Source: Tanypteryx hageni
Taxonomy: Eukaryota > Arthropoda > Insecta > Odonata > Petaluridae
Direction: 5' to 3'
Length of the DNA: 64,000 nucleotides
NCBI GenBank assembly: GCA_028673005.1
Contig: CM054113.1
Coordinates: 41,296,117 to 41,360,116 of the forward strand
Part shown: piece after piece, positions 39,110-52,989 of the stretch
Position numbering within the stretch: the stretch's first letter is position 1
How the letters are laid out: each line of letters opens with the position of its first letter
The notes under the pieces: model-generated
Database searches by the model: none
What the model was told of the DNA's origin: nothing
The model's input: only the letters and a program-made list of their open reading frames with translations
Translations under genes and position numbers: made by a program

Positions 39110-39835
39110 CGGGCGTCACAATCACTCTCTCCCTTTCTCTCTCCAAAACCCATCCAATTCTCCCTTTATCTCACTCTCTCTCTCCAATCTTCTCATAATC
39201 CCCTTTACTTCCCCTCCCTTTCCCTCTCCTAATCTCATCTCCCTCTCTCTTTTCACGCCCCCTTCTCTCCTCCAGACCCCTCCCGTTCCTCTCCGCGTCT
39301 CCTTTTTCGCATTCCTACCCCAGTCCTCATTAGCGAGATGAAAAAACTTTGGTCGACTTTTCCATCCAGTACCCTTAAAAAATAAAAAGGAAAAAAATAC
39401 GAGAAGAAATTTTTTAAAGAGAATATTTCAGAAAAAAAAATATATATATAACCGACCTCTCTATCGAACGCCGAAATATAGAAGACGGAGGAGGAGGGAA
39501 TAAAAGGAATCTTTTTGTAGCGAGGTGCGAGCGGGGAAAAGTCCACCGCTAGTAGCTCTGGGAATGTGACGGTGATGAAAAACGGTGTGTTGGGGAAGGA
39601 TATATAGAGGAGAGAGAGAAAGAGGAAGTAGTAGAAATAAAGGATGGAAGTGGATTGATGTAGTGGAGCATTACCGAGGTTTTTATTCGGATGGGGAGGG
39701 ACAAGGAGTCGTCTTCCCCTCCTCATCCATTCCCTGCCCGCTCGCCCCTTTTTAAGGCCCCACCCTCCTTCCCCTCATTCCCTTTCCTCTGGCCATTGCG
39801 ACCCTTTTTACTCTCCCTTCTCCCGCGAAAACAAG
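39110..39835. repeat. Pyrimidine, purine, pyrimidine tracts with hairpin at a switch
   Basis: C/T-rich 39110-39310, G/A-rich 39480-39700, C/T-rich 39710-39835. At the second switch GGATGGGGAGGGA (39689-39701) faces CCCCTCCTCATCC (39716-39728), able to pair at 11 of 13 positions. Confidence 0.75.
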
Positions 39836-39839
39836 GACA

Positions 39840-42800
39840 TGTGAGGAAAGGAAAGAGAGACGGGGAGAAAAGATGAAGAAGATGAGCCTGTATGGAAATC
39901 AATGGAACAGGAAGGTGATGGGAGACACTTTCGTCGTTCTTTTTTTCATTTGCGGGACATTGCCAGCATCCGCTCTTCCTCCCGTTCCTCTCTCTCTCTC
40001 TTGCTTTTTAGGCGAAATTCGGACGACGGGTTAGAAATCTTCGAATCCCGAAAGGGAGGCGAATTAGTTTTACAAGAATCGGAGGCGCATTTTCACCGTA
40101 CGATTTTTTTTTAATCACTAACGATTGGTTCTCCCGCACCTCTCTCTAACCTGTTTAGCAGGGATCGATTACTTCCATAAAATTATTTCGGCTGGATGGA
40201 TAGGATAATATTAATTACAATTTGATACTCTAATAATTCCAATAATTCCTTCGGCGAATACGGATTCCCAGTAGGAAACCTTAATCCTCTTCCTCCACAA
40301 CTATGAGTTAATAACAATGTTTAATTTTTATTCGCAAAATGAAATTAATCTGTAAGTAGTAATAGATTGTAATGGGTACCGAAAGTTATAAAACAGAACG
40401 GGTTTTAAAAGAAGTTCAATTCAAGGTAAAAATTATAAAGCTAGACCATGAAGGCATAAACAGCACATTTTAATTTCGGTATTCAAAGGGTTTAACGGGT
40501 AAATCTTATCATCGTGAAATTAATAAATGGAATTATGTACTTGTCTTGACAAAATTTCATATTTTTTGCAATAGGCAGACTCAAGGCCACGAAGCAGATT
40601 AAAACTAACATATATATCTCTGGAATTATGTGAAGAGCAGCATGTTATGATTCTGTTTCAAATAAAACTCAATTAAAAAGTACGACTCATTTTATGCGAA
40701 AGAAATAGTTAGAAACGGACAAAGGCTTATTTTCAGATAGCAACGAAGATAGGTCCATATTTCCACGAGGAATACGAAAGAAGTAGTGCCCGTTTTTTCG
40801 GAGCATTAGCAAATTTCAATCTTAAAGAAGTGGCGTGTAATGTTTTTGTGAAAAATATTCGAGAATTTGACGATAATTTTTTCCGTTTATTTTACGCAAC
40901 GGCAATTCACTTCATTCGGCTAGGAATCGAATGTTTTTTTCCAAGTTTTTTCTCTGGATTGATCCGTGATTTAAAAAAATGTATAATTAAGCCATTTAAC
41001 GTGACGTGGAAAACGTCGACCGTTTCCGAACTCTTTGCAAGCGATTTCTCCCACTTCCTCTCTATCTCTTGTAGAAATAGGCATAAAAGTTTGAAGTTGA
41101 TTGCCGAGTGAAAGCATGAATTACACTTTAAATAAAATATAATCGAGCTGAAAAAATGGTCTTAATGAGGACTTTGAAGAGCCGTTCCGCCGAAAAAGAT
41201 GGTTCCATTAAATCTTAATTGCAGCATTTTCCTCACTTTAATGGAGTTTTTATAAGGATTAACGGTTTTAGATGGAAATTAACTTCGGAAAAATGCTAAA
41301 ATTTTATCAAATTACCAATTCTATGCGTGTGATGATGCATGTATTTGACACAATCATTAGTAAAAAGGACTATATTATGATCATTAAATTAAAACTGTTT
41401 TACGAGGGATTCAGCGGGTGTTTTTGCTATAAAAAAATAAATGCTTCAGTTTTCATGCGCATTACCCAATGTATAAAACATTTAAAAATTATCATCAATA
41501 CAGCACACTCATTGTTTTGCATAATTCCATCACGATAACTTACAATTGATAAGTTTCCTTTTGAATGAATCCGGATTGCAGAATGATCGCATAAAAATGC
41601 CCGTAAGACAGAATAAAGCATGATCTGTGAAAAGAAAGACGGCAAATAGGAAACTACCGTTCCGTTTATTGGAGTGGACCGTAATGGATGGAGGTATTAT
41701 TCACCAGAGTAATTTGATATGGCATAAGAGAAGAGAGAGTTTGTATTTAAAGGAGAAGAATACTTGATAGGGGAAGAAAGAACGGACATAAAGGAGATGG
41801 GGCGAAATACGAAGACAAAAGAGACCGAGGGCGAAAACTCGATAGCTCTGGAAGGGAAGGGGATAAGCTAGTCCGAACGAATGCTCTTTCGCCCATATCC
41901 ACCTACCAGCAGAAATTCAAACTAACGAGCCGTGCCATTAAGAGAGAACTAATTCGATATCACTCCGTGCGCAGAAAATGCCTCCGAACGGGCAGAATGG
42001 GAGAATATCTCTTGTCTGAAGAGATGGCGGCTTTAAAAGTAATATTAGAATCCCGGATTCGGTGAAATATGCGTCCAAGGGGACGAGATTTAGCGTTTAA
42101 TATTTTTTCGGATCCTTTCTAAATGGTACGTAATGTAATACATTTATGCATAAAACGGTCGCAGTTATATTATATCGTTTCTTTTGCGGTCATATCGGGA
42201 GAATCCTTCGCAGTTGGCTCGAGCATTTTTTTAATCGGAGTTCCGATGTTAAAAATTTGATCCGGAACTTCGTTTGAGACAAAGCTACAGTAAAAATGTG
42301 TAGAATTGTCTGGTATTTTCATTTTTTGTAGAGTCATTAATAAGGAATTCACAAAAATGATAAAACTTTATGTAATTCATAGTGATTGCTAATATGATTA
42401 AGATCATAATTAAAAATTATATTTCAACATATATAACCCACATAAGCCTACGATTACATCAAAATAACTAAATAATACGTGTGACTGCTGGGTTCCAGTA
42501 GAGAAATAACTTCCCGTGAACCTACGCGTCTCTCGAGTGTATGCGTGAGGATTCTTCCTCCTTTTTAATTTTACGTTAATCTATTTAAAAATAATCATAT
42601 TACCGTAGTGTTCAACTATTTTGTAATATTTATAGGTTTAATTTTTAGTCGTTTTATAAGTAAAATTTTACAATGGTAATACTAATATGGCACGTGTGTG
42701 AGATAGCTGGCTATATATAGAAACGACAGCGACTTTTGCTTTTAAAATTTGAGTTTGGAATAAAATCAATCCAAGCAGACATTCAAACAACACTTAATAC

Positions 42801-43175
42801 GAAAAATAATAAAGCCAATCTGATTTGTGAACTGTTCTTTAAGGAATACGCTTTAATTTTCGGCGGAATATATCACACTTTTTGGAGAGAAAATGAAAGT
42901 CGGAACGGTTTAATCTTGTTTTTCACGAGTCACTAGAACAAAGACAAGTCAGCGGAGAAAAGCAAACGAGAAAAACCCCAACGGTCCAGAGAGCACGTGC
43001 GTCACTCGAGCGAAACCGTTTTTATTTTAAACGCCGATCTTGAAAAAGAAACAAAATTTCTCGAAACGCGCACAAAATCGGATTTCTCTCTAAACGGAGA
43101 TTCATAATAATCTTCGTCGTAACTTTTACTCGGAAACACTGTCCACTCTAAATACAAAGCTAAAAATAGACTATC
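39840..43175. other. AT-rich sequence, nothing firm
   Basis: 41690-41880 is modestly purine-rich. AGATGGCGGC (plus strand) is at 42022-42031. No exon recognised. Confidence 0.5.
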
Positions 43176-43179
43176 ACTG

Positions 43180-44285
43180 CCCTACTTCCCTCTCTCTCTC
43201 GCTCCTTCCATTTCTCTCCCTCTCTTGCACCCTCCATCTCTCTCCCTTTCTCGCCGAGCAAAAAACAACAAGAACGTGTATCCTTTCATGCCGCCTGCGA
43301 GACATTCTTCAGAGAATAAAAAAACACGAACGAAAAAAAATATAAACGAGGAGCAGGAAAACAAAACAGTAATGGAGAATTCTTTTGGCGGAACAGACTA
43401 GGACGACGCGCACTCTTCAGAGGCCGCCATCTTTCGATTCTCAGTTCCTTGGAAAACTCTTAAAGCGACTCGCACTCCATGGAAACCCTCCTCCCCTTCC
43501 CTTTCTCCTCCACACTCACGACACCCTTTTCCCCTCTCCTCCATTCCATATCCCTTGAACTTCGACATTCGTTCGTCAGATTGAAACTCGTATTGGAGAG
43601 GGAGAGGGGTTGCGAGAGAGGAAGATAGAGAAGAGAGAGAGGAAGAAACGAGTTGGAGAGACTAGGAGAGAAAGAATATTCTGCATAAATAGAGAAGGAG
43701 CCTTGAAGAGACGGAGGGTCGCGAGGTGCAATATGCCTGAAGTGGCAGGCGAAGTGCACAGGGGAGGGGAGGATAGTGTTACATAAAGGAAGAAAGGGTG
43801 AGGTTGGATGGTGTGCGCCGAGAGAGACGAGGGGAGCATAGAGAAGATACGGAGAGAGAGAGAGAGAGAGAGATAGAGAAGGACTGAGAGGTCCTCGGAG
43901 GGTGTGAGGATGAGGTATGAGGTGCAAAAATACTTGAGGAAGGTGCGAGTCAAAGATGGGGAGGGGAGGAAAGGGTCTCGTAAAATATTCTGTAAATAGG
44001 GTAAAAATGAAAAAAAAAAGGCGACAGAATTGAAGAATGGAGGGAGTTTACGTACCGTCGTAAAGAGCGGTTATATTAGAGAGAGGAAGAAATATAGAGG
44101 AAAAGTAGCAAAGTGGGGGCAAGAGTAGAAAGATGGAGTTAAAGACCGAGAGAGAGAGAGAGCAAGCAAAGGAGCATGTTTCGAGGGTATAAAAGAGAAG
44201 TAAGGAAAGGAAGAGGGGAGGTATGGAGGAAGAAGAGAAACGGACGCAAAGGGGAGAACGAGAGTCGGGCGAAGGAGCAGAAAAA
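43180..44285. repeat. Pyrimidine-rich then purine-rich tracts
   Basis: C/T-rich at 43180-43260 and 43480-43560, then G/A-rich at 43590-44285. Between the two pyrimidine blocks is a mixed, CpG-containing stretch with a minus-strand AAGATGGCGGC at 43433-43423. Confidence 0.75.
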
Positions 44286-44289
44286 TAAT

Positions 44290-46085
44290 TAAAAAAACGC
44301 TTTGGGTTGTAATTATGGTTGTGTGGTGCGAAAAGGAAGTTTTGTGGTTTTTTTAATTCAATGTCTTTTCGAGAGGTGTTAAAAAGGGTCGGGAAATTAC
44401 GCAAGAAAAGATAACTCGGGGCAAAATGACGCCACGGGAAAAATGAAACGTATCGTGCTCATTCGCGCAGCTATTTTTTTCGGCCCGGCTTTCTTTTCCG
44501 TGGTGGATGACAATGACAGGCGGAAAAAAGAAAGAGGGGAAAAGTTGCACCTCCTTCCAAACTTGTAAAGCGGTCCTTTTTCAAGCTCTATTTGCACAAT
44601 CCAGATGAAAGTTAAGCGATTAGTGCGAGAAAAACGAAAGAAAGGAATTTTTTGCGAAATTCATTGATGGGCGCCGTCGCAAGAGACAACCACACCCATA
44701 ATTTTAAACCATAAGAATTGGAAAGATATTAAGAGTTTCAAAAGGAGAAAATCAAATGAACAGAGGGAATATAAAACAAAAAATTATATGTATAAGTAAG
44801 AAAAATTGCATATGTAATCATTATTTTCGTTGCGCGTTATGAGAATTAGTTAATTTGTCTTCTCTCGAGTCCTCATTAAATTCTTTTTACATAATTACTA
44901 ACTTTACTATTGTCACTTTCGTTAATCGTAAAAAAGTCAATGATATAAGGAGAAAATTTGATTTAAGGAATGTTTACTACAAATAATAAATAAAAAGAAG
45001 ACACTCCATTCACAATAAAACATTAACTACCATTTCAATATACTTGGAACGAATGCGCGCCGTTATTTCATAGACAGATGGAGGGGATAATAATCGATCT
45101 CATTTAGGATAGCAATGTTCAGTAATTTAAATGGTAATTATTGAGATCACTCTACGAATAGAATTATGTTGGTAGAATGTCTCTCTCCGATTGTAATAGT
45201 AAATTTTTTTAGATAATCAGAAGTTTATCTCGCCTACAATGCAGCCGACATCAGCGGTGACTCACTGATGGTTGCCAAAAAATCAAATATATATATAATG
45301 ACCTTTTTTCGAATCTGTTATCTAATTATCTGCAAGAGGCCATTAACTTCTTGTAATGACAATCAAAACGACACGGCGATACATACGATTACAGGAAATT
45401 AGTAGGATCATTTAACGAAAATTAAATCCAAATCTTGTGTACATTAAATACAGATACACATGCAATCTCTATAGTTTTAATGGTGAAATAAAAATTATAA
45501 CGTTTTAAAACGTTGATTTCAGCAAAATTGAGAGCATTAATACACTGGTAAATTCGCATTGCAAGTGTCGAGAAAGAACTCAATGCCACATAGTCACATC
45601 ATTCAATTCATCATTATAAGGAGACGCTGAAAAAGTCAATTAGTTCGTAAAAAGACCAATTATTTATCAAAATAAACTCAAAAAGCTATTGTGTCCGAAG
45701 GCTGCCATTCCCTCATAAGCGCAATGAGAGAGAAGGAATCATCTATTTTTTTAGCATGAAAAAAGTGTAAGGACATCCGGAAGTGTTTACGGCGCATTGC
45801 ACAAGCGTTGAGAATTCCAATGCAAAGACTCAATGTCCTGTTTCTTCCCAGGAACCAAGGAACGAAATAAAAAACCAAGAAAAGAAAAAAAATAACGGAG
45901 TCGCGAAAATAATATTCCCAGAGAGACTCGCTGTCCTTTTCCAGCGTATTTAGCCAATTAGAACATTTATACGGTCGAGGAGTCAAAAAACCAAATAAAC
46001 AAAATAAGAAAACACAACGCCTTTCCATTTGTAAGAACCGTAACCCCGCCGACGCCCTTCCGACGTAACTGAAAAAAAGAAGTAA
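44290..46085. other. AT-rich sequence with one short repeat copy
   Basis: Holds the MITE relative at 45210-45285. Nothing else recognised. Confidence 0.5.
45210..45285 (+). repeat. Short relative of the 62351-62573 element
   Basis: CCTACAATGCAGCCGACATC followed by AGCGGTGACTCACTGA matches the interior of the element at 62448-62487 with a few transitions. It is preceded by a TTATCTCG block as in that element, and followed by GTTGCCAAAAAATC, whose complement appears near the right arm there. The right inverted arm is not preserved, so this is an internally deleted or decayed copy. Confidence 0.5.
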
Positions 46086-46089
46086 TAAT

Positions 46090-46990
46090 TCCCCTCTCTC
46101 CCCTTCAACACTCCCACCCCACTCAACTCGCGCCCAAGTTCCCCCGTGCGAGTGTATGAGTGCGCACTGGCTCGAAGGGAAGAAAAGACAGAGAGAGAGA
46201 GACGGAATTATGTGTGGAAGTAAAGAGCAGTACGTGATATCTTGAGAAACTGCGCGTGGGATGGGTAATGGATCTAGGTAAGTGGGGAGTGAGAGAAAGA
46301 GATAGCGAGAGGAAGGAGATAGAGAAAGGAAGGGAGATAGAGAGAAACTGAGTGGGATATGTGCGCTTTCACAAGCCTAACAGGAGAGAGATAGAGAGAG
46401 AAATAGAAAGGAATGGGTAGGAGGAATAGTAACTCCCTTTTATCAAAACCTTTCCCTCCACTATACCGTCTCCTTGAAAGAGACTACTACGACTCAGACG
46501 TCGTTTCGAAAGAACCTCTAAAAGAGATAGAGTGAAAAAATAGGTATGGTAGAATGGATGAGGAATGGTTGGAGGATGGAGTAGATCTTTTCCGGAGAGG
46601 TGAGGAAACCGGTTAGGAAGAGAGAGAGAGAGAGATGTGGGATCTCCTCCACCTCCTTTCGCGTAGGAGCCTGCCGACACGACTTCAAAGGGCTGAGGAA
46701 AAGACCCTGGAAAAAGTAGGGATGGAAAAGAAAGGTACGGGAGATGAAAAAAGGAGGGTTGGAAAAAGGGAAGGAGATCAGAACAGGGAGATTTGAGGAG
46801 GATACTCGGCGCCCTTGTGAGCTGCTGCCCTCCGGGATGCGACATCCGCCACCCGTTGAGGCTCTCTCGCCTCTGCTTCTCCTTTCCACGATCAAAGTTC
46901 TACTTCTCTCTCTATCCATCCCTTCTCTCGCTCACACCCTCTCCCACTTCCTCCCCCTTTCCCTTTTCGTCCTTTCTATTCATTCATCCG
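46090..46990. repeat. Alternating purine and pyrimidine tracts
   Basis: Short C/T-rich 46090-46150, G/A-rich 46180-46410 and 46600-46800, then C/T-rich 46860-46990. The last switch (46800-46860) is GC-rich. Confidence 0.7.
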
Positions 46991-46994
46991 GGAA

Positions 46995-49900
46995 CTCCAT
47001 CTGAAAGGAAGTTCTGATAACCACTCGCAGAAGCCACCTCCCGAACGCTTTAAAGAAAATCTCCTTCGCTGCAAAAAAAGGGGAGGTGATTTGTTATGTA
47101 TTCCTCGTTCCATTTTTCCTTATTCTTATGGTATCCTAGTTGTGCTTTTATCTATTTCCTTGCGCTATTGCTCGCTTTTATTCACCTGCTTTTCTCACTC
47201 GTATACCTATGATAACCTTCCTCTGTCTCCATTTACCAGACGGATACTATAATGCGTGTTACGTCGCGAGTATCACGGATGGGAAAATAAAAAGGGAGCA
47301 GTCGTTTTAAATAGAGGTTTGCGTAGGTGATAATTCCGTTCGCATTCACAATTAAAACGTGTGCTCGTGTGATCACGTACGCGCGTTCGTGCTACATAGC
47401 AAACACGGATAAGTTTTATGCGGATACGTATCGAATGGGAGTTACGGTGTAAAATGTTAATGAAGTTATATCTCGGCAGACCGGGTTTTGATACACATAT
47501 AGTCACTGTTCTGCATTACATTCTATGTTGTTATAATTTATTATCCTTTGAAACGCAGGATTTGAGCTGCAAAGTAATCCTACGCCATAGAAAACGTTGC
47601 GCATAAAATTCAATAAATCATTTCATGGAGTTTATATTCTCATGCTCATTTCCACAAGAATAAATTACATGCAAACATCGGGAAAATGTGAGCAATTCAT
47701 TTTTTCCATTTTTAACGTAGAGTGCTCATAATATGTTAAATGAAAAGCTGAAAAATTCCAAATGCAGAGTTAAAGGTGAAGCCAAATAATGTTCCTTTGA
47801 CATAAAAAACAGCTCGCCGAATTGAAGTTGAAAATATACTTAATAGAAAAGTACTATCATTATAGAAAATGTCAGCTTCAAAATATGTAAATTCTATCGT
47901 ATAAATTAACACTCAAAGAAAGTTGCTTTTACTATAAACTTTAGATATTCAATGAAAACTTTATATTAACGTAAAAAATAAATTTCAACATTAGGAACCA
48001 TTTATCAGATGACTAGAACTACAAACTTTCTCATCCCTTAATTCACATTTCATGTAAGGCCATGAATAATAAATTATTAATGATATTTTAATCTAAATGC
48101 AGTTGCTGAATAATTTTCTCCAAATTCTATAATTCATATACTATCAAATCCAGTTTATGCCAAACATAAAAAGGAAAAGTACAAAGTACATTTTAGCAAT
48201 TTTTGCTCAAATTAAACTGTGTCACTTGAAAGGTATATGCAAAGAAAATTATAAACGTTTTTTAAGCTCATCTTAAACGTAACATGAATGAGAGTAGTGC
48301 AAGTGATAATGGATGAAGCGCGATAATACAAACGGTGATTCGGTGAATAATTTTATTCAAGAACGGAGGATTGATTACTAGCAAAAGAGTAATTGGGAGC
48401 GATCGTCGAAGAACTGCCGAAATCAAGAGAGAGAATAAAAAGAACAAATAACACGCGGAATTTTCTGTTTTATTTTCCATCAAAAGTGACGTCATTCCCA
48501 TAATAACGGCGCCCTGCAGTTCATCCATCAAAAATTATTTTTAAAAAACAAAAAATAAATAAATTTCCGTCCCGAGAAACTCTCTTGCATTTATTTTTCA
48601 TCAACGCCGGCCAAAAGATGGCGTGGAATGCGAGCGTGCAGACTATGCCAATGAAAAAAGCCTTGCAGCCAGGAATAAGGGGTGGGATAGGGAAAGCGAC
48701 AGAGGTAGGATGGAAAATACGACGGGAATTCCTTACTTTATTACCCTCATCCGAAAAATATCTTCCCTTTCATTTGTTTTTTTCCTTCAGCTTATACCTC
48801 CACCCACCACCACCACCGATGGGCGCTTATGAAACAACCCGCACACGAGATATTCCCAATAAACCCCCCCACAAAATGTTTCAATCTTTTTAAGCACTCC
48901 ATCTCCTCCCCATTCCACTTCCATTCTCCTTTCGGCAATCGAGGCATTTAAAAAAAACGTCGATTTTTTTATTCAACGCGGAATACGTTCATTCCGTGCT
49001 TAAGAAATGAGGCATTCGGTCGGATTACTTCAGATGTTGAAGAGGGGACCTAGAGTGGGGTGGAAGGAGGGTTTGGAAATGGGAAAAAAAGGGATAAAGA
49101 GGGAATTGTTCGGAACGGTTTTTCGAGGTGCAAGAGGAAAAAAATGATAACTTGAGGGCCGGGGCAGAGGGGAAGGAGTATTTCGTTATGACAATCGTGC
49201 GATGTTACCGTGGCTGCTGGGTAGAGCTCTATAGGTAGACCGGAAAGCCATTATTCTGCAGCTCGCAACTTTCATGACGTGATATTCGAGCCCGTGCGTG
49301 ATTATTCTCGCTCGGCAAAGGTATGGAATGAGGGCGATAAAAATTCTCCGAGGTCACGAGCTGTAACTCTTTGAATCGCTGGATGATATAAGCAGCGAAT
49401 TCGTTAGATTGCATGAATGAAGACTTTTGGTTCCCTGTGCATTTTAAATCGTTGGGAATTTTTGTGACATGGAATAAAACCTTGTTTACTGAATGATAAG
49501 ATGCTATCTTCAAATGACCGGTAAGAATTGGAGAGGAATGTTTATTAAAAAACGCGAGATGTCGTAGATATGTCCTGGGTTTCTTTACGGCATATCGTAA
49601 TTAAAAGAAACGATTTCTAGGGATTTTTTAAATGGCTGAAAAAGTGTAATTTTTCACATGCTCATAAATTTTAAAGCTAATCACGTGTTAGTTACAACCA
49701 AGATTGGCAGCGGATTGCTTTGAAGTCTTGTGGTATGAAAAAAATCTCTTCCACCGATTCTGGTATATGAAAAATGAAGCTTAAGATTTTTAACTCAATT
49801 GTCGAGTGTGCAATTGACAAATATGTGTGGACAGCTTGTTATAATCGAAGTATCGTCCTAAAAAAACACTAAAAACAAATGTCATCTAGCTAACAAACTT

Positions 49901-52235
49901 GAAAAAATCTACTACTCATATATTTTTAGCAAAAGTAATGTTTTTAGCAAAAAAATATGAGAACCACAATTGAAAATAAACCTTATACGAATGGAACTTA
50001 TACGAAATTTTCCTCCGAGTGTTTCAAAAATGAAAACCCAACGAACATCTATAATATTTTTCTTTCAAAAGGAAAAGCAATTTACTTTTGCAATTCTCAC
50101 AGTTGATAAGAGGAAACTAGTGCGCGGTCTTATACTATTTCTTATTTATTACGAAATTCTTGCCATTTCTGTGAATCTTTCCTCATTTTATACACTTGAG
50201 TAGAAATCTAAGGTATGAACAAGACCTCAAGTAATCCGGGAAAAATCCGATAAATATACTAAATTGACTATTAAAATTAACTGAAAATAACTAGGAAAAA
50301 ACGATACAGGGAAAATGCAGGAAGATAATGAGACGAAAGTATCCAAAATAATTAATCTTTTACGGATTCCATGAACTCCAACAATCCTCTATAAAGCTAT
50401 ACGAATTTCGATTTCTCCTTTAACTTAATGGCTCCTCAAATTCCCCCACCAAACCAATAAAAAAAACTATCCATCTCAATATTGTTCCCGAACATCCTTT
50501 TACCCCTCTATATCAGAAATAACACAACCCTCGCTTCGAAATAATAATAATAATAAAACCCTTGCCTTCTCAACATCTGATGAGGCTGTTTGAGGACCCA
50601 AAAGAAAAAAAACATTGCAGAAGGTGAACGGACAGAGAGTTAGGAATATAGAAATAAAGATTGTAAAAAAGAAGAATCTTTGCACCCTCGCTCCGCTCTC
50701 GAAATATTTCATTCCCTAATGGAAATACTCTTCAAACGCACGGGAGCATTAATTTGCTTAAGGGCTTATTTTTTGCGAGGATCGAGAAGGGGTCAAAGGG
50801 ATGAAGAGATACTTCTTTCAATCACTCTCGTGAATATTAAAATAGACGTCGAATGGACCAGTTTCTCACAGTTTGCGAACTATTGGGAACGCTACACGGA
50901 TTAGTGGATCTTTTTTTTAGCGTATTTCGGAAATTGAATCAAATTAAATAATTATAGTAGTCTTTAAAAATAAACTTCTATGTTTTGGAATTTAATTAAA
51001 AGGTGCATATATCAAATAATGTTCTTGTATATTTATTTACAAAGAAAATTAAGATATATATTTAATGAAAAAAGCCCTTCGGTTCTTTAAAAAGCTTTTG
51101 TAAAAGGCATTTTCCAAAGCATAGTTGATACCAATCCCCGAAAGCAATGCCGGAGAATTATTTTGAACAAAAGGAGTAAGGTCAATCAAGTCGAAAATAA
51201 TCCTTGCATATAATCTTACGGCCTCATTACAATTAAACGAATAGATCGAGATTTTTAGGACGAAGAGATTTCCTATTAGGACTCGGGGATAAAAAGATAG
51301 CTAGAGAATCAAATAAAAATCCTCAAAATTCGCCGATTCTCCAATCAAGATTCAATTTTCCAGACATCCAATTTACTCTCAATTCTCCACCAATTTGTCT
51401 AAAAATTTTCCCATTTTTCCCAAAATAACCGACCAAATGGAATCTCTCCATTTTTATTTCTGTTTCTTATTCTTCGGCCGCCCGGCTTCCTACTCCGAAG
51501 GATTTTCCAAGTAGTCAACAGTCTCAACGATTTGGAGAGATTCATTAGTAAGATTTTCCTATTTTCATTGTGATTGAAGCGAGGAGGGATGGATATACCT
51601 TTACGCACGGTAACCAAATCAACCAGTCTCGTTAGTATTTCATATTTATATTTAGATTAAAGCCTAATCATAAGCTGAGACAGTGGGAATCTTCATAAAT
51701 AGAGGAATGAATTATAATAACTAAGGACTTGAAAATATCTCTTGATTAGTTCAACCTGTAATTATTTTGTCGATTAATACTTCTTTAATTTTATAGGCTA
51801 ATATTTTATGTTATTTTAATTGATTATGTAAAAAATAGCTGCAACTTAACGTCTCTACAAAGTGCATTTCATAGACTAGGATGAATTTTGAGGTTTAATA
51901 TTAGCCACTATTATACACAACTCTAACCAATATACATATGCAAAGATAATACTAATGGAAGAGGATATTAGCTACATTTGGTGTGAAATTCATGGAAACT
52001 TTATCGCAGGTGTCCCCAGTCATCATTATCATGCTGCAGCGTCTATTTTCGAGATCCATTGTAAAATTAAAATTTCGTTTAATTTCATATTTTTACTCAT
52101 TAAAACTCAAATTTTTTGCCATCGCTATAATTTTTGAACATCGAAAATCCTGGACGACTACGTAAGACAATCTAAACCATTCCAATTTAAATGAAAAAGG
52201 AATACTTCGAAGTCATACCCGAGAGTTCTATAACT
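46995..52235. other. AT-rich sequence, nothing recognised
   Basis: A small C-rich stretch (48790-48860), G-rich stretch (49020-49180) and an ATA trinucleotide run (50541-50556). No protein-like frame, RNA gene or repeat pair recognised. Confidence 0.5.
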
Positions 52236-52239
52236 CATC

Positions 52240-52985
52240 TTGCTCTTCATTTCGACTTTTGCCACTACTAACACCTCCTTGCGCACATCGATATCTTTTC
52301 TCCGACGTTCTTCTTTCTTAACGCTACTTTCTGTCCTCGTTCCCACATTGTTCGCTTATCTCCTCTCTCCAAGAGGAAACGAGAAAAAGAGAGAGACAGA
52401 GGACGCTAATTCTCTCCCTGTTGGGAACCCGGAGGTACGCATAAAGAGAGGGAAGAGTATTTTGATGAACCCATCTCGCATCCTTTCTCCTTCAGCCTCA
52501 TTTTATCCTCCCTCCCCTTCTCCTTTTTATGCCCCACTCTCCTTTCCCATCATCACCCTTGCCTTGCTCACAGAAATCTCCCATTTCAATATCCTTCTGT
52601 AGCCTATGGTATGACGGAAAGAGACGGCTCGAGGGATAGGGTATTTGGGGGAGGAGGAAGTAAAGTTAAAAAGAGAAGGATGAGAAAGGAGGGTAAAAGG
52701 TGAATAAATTTGGGAAACGTGGAGGGGAGGAATGGGAGTAGGGAAGAATAGCGATGGAGGCGGGAGTTTAGCGGGGGCACACAAGATGGGGCGGGAGAGG
52801 TGGGCATAAGGGTATATTTTTATTACGGGGATGATAGTGCCTTGGGGTTTTCAACGAGGGAAACCGAGTTTCCCAGTAAAATAAGTGAAGGGGTGTGTTC
52901 TTCCCGCTTCCTCCCTTATCTCTCTCCCTCTCTCTTTCTCTCACTCCTTCCCACTCCTTAACCTCCAATCCCGAAGCCCTAAAAG
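52240..52985. repeat. Pyrimidine, purine, pyrimidine tracts
   Basis: C/T-rich 52260-52370 and 52480-52580, G/A-rich 52610-52800, C/T-rich 52900-52960. Low-complexity open frames on both strands only. Confidence 0.7.
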
Positions 52986-52989
52986 AGCC

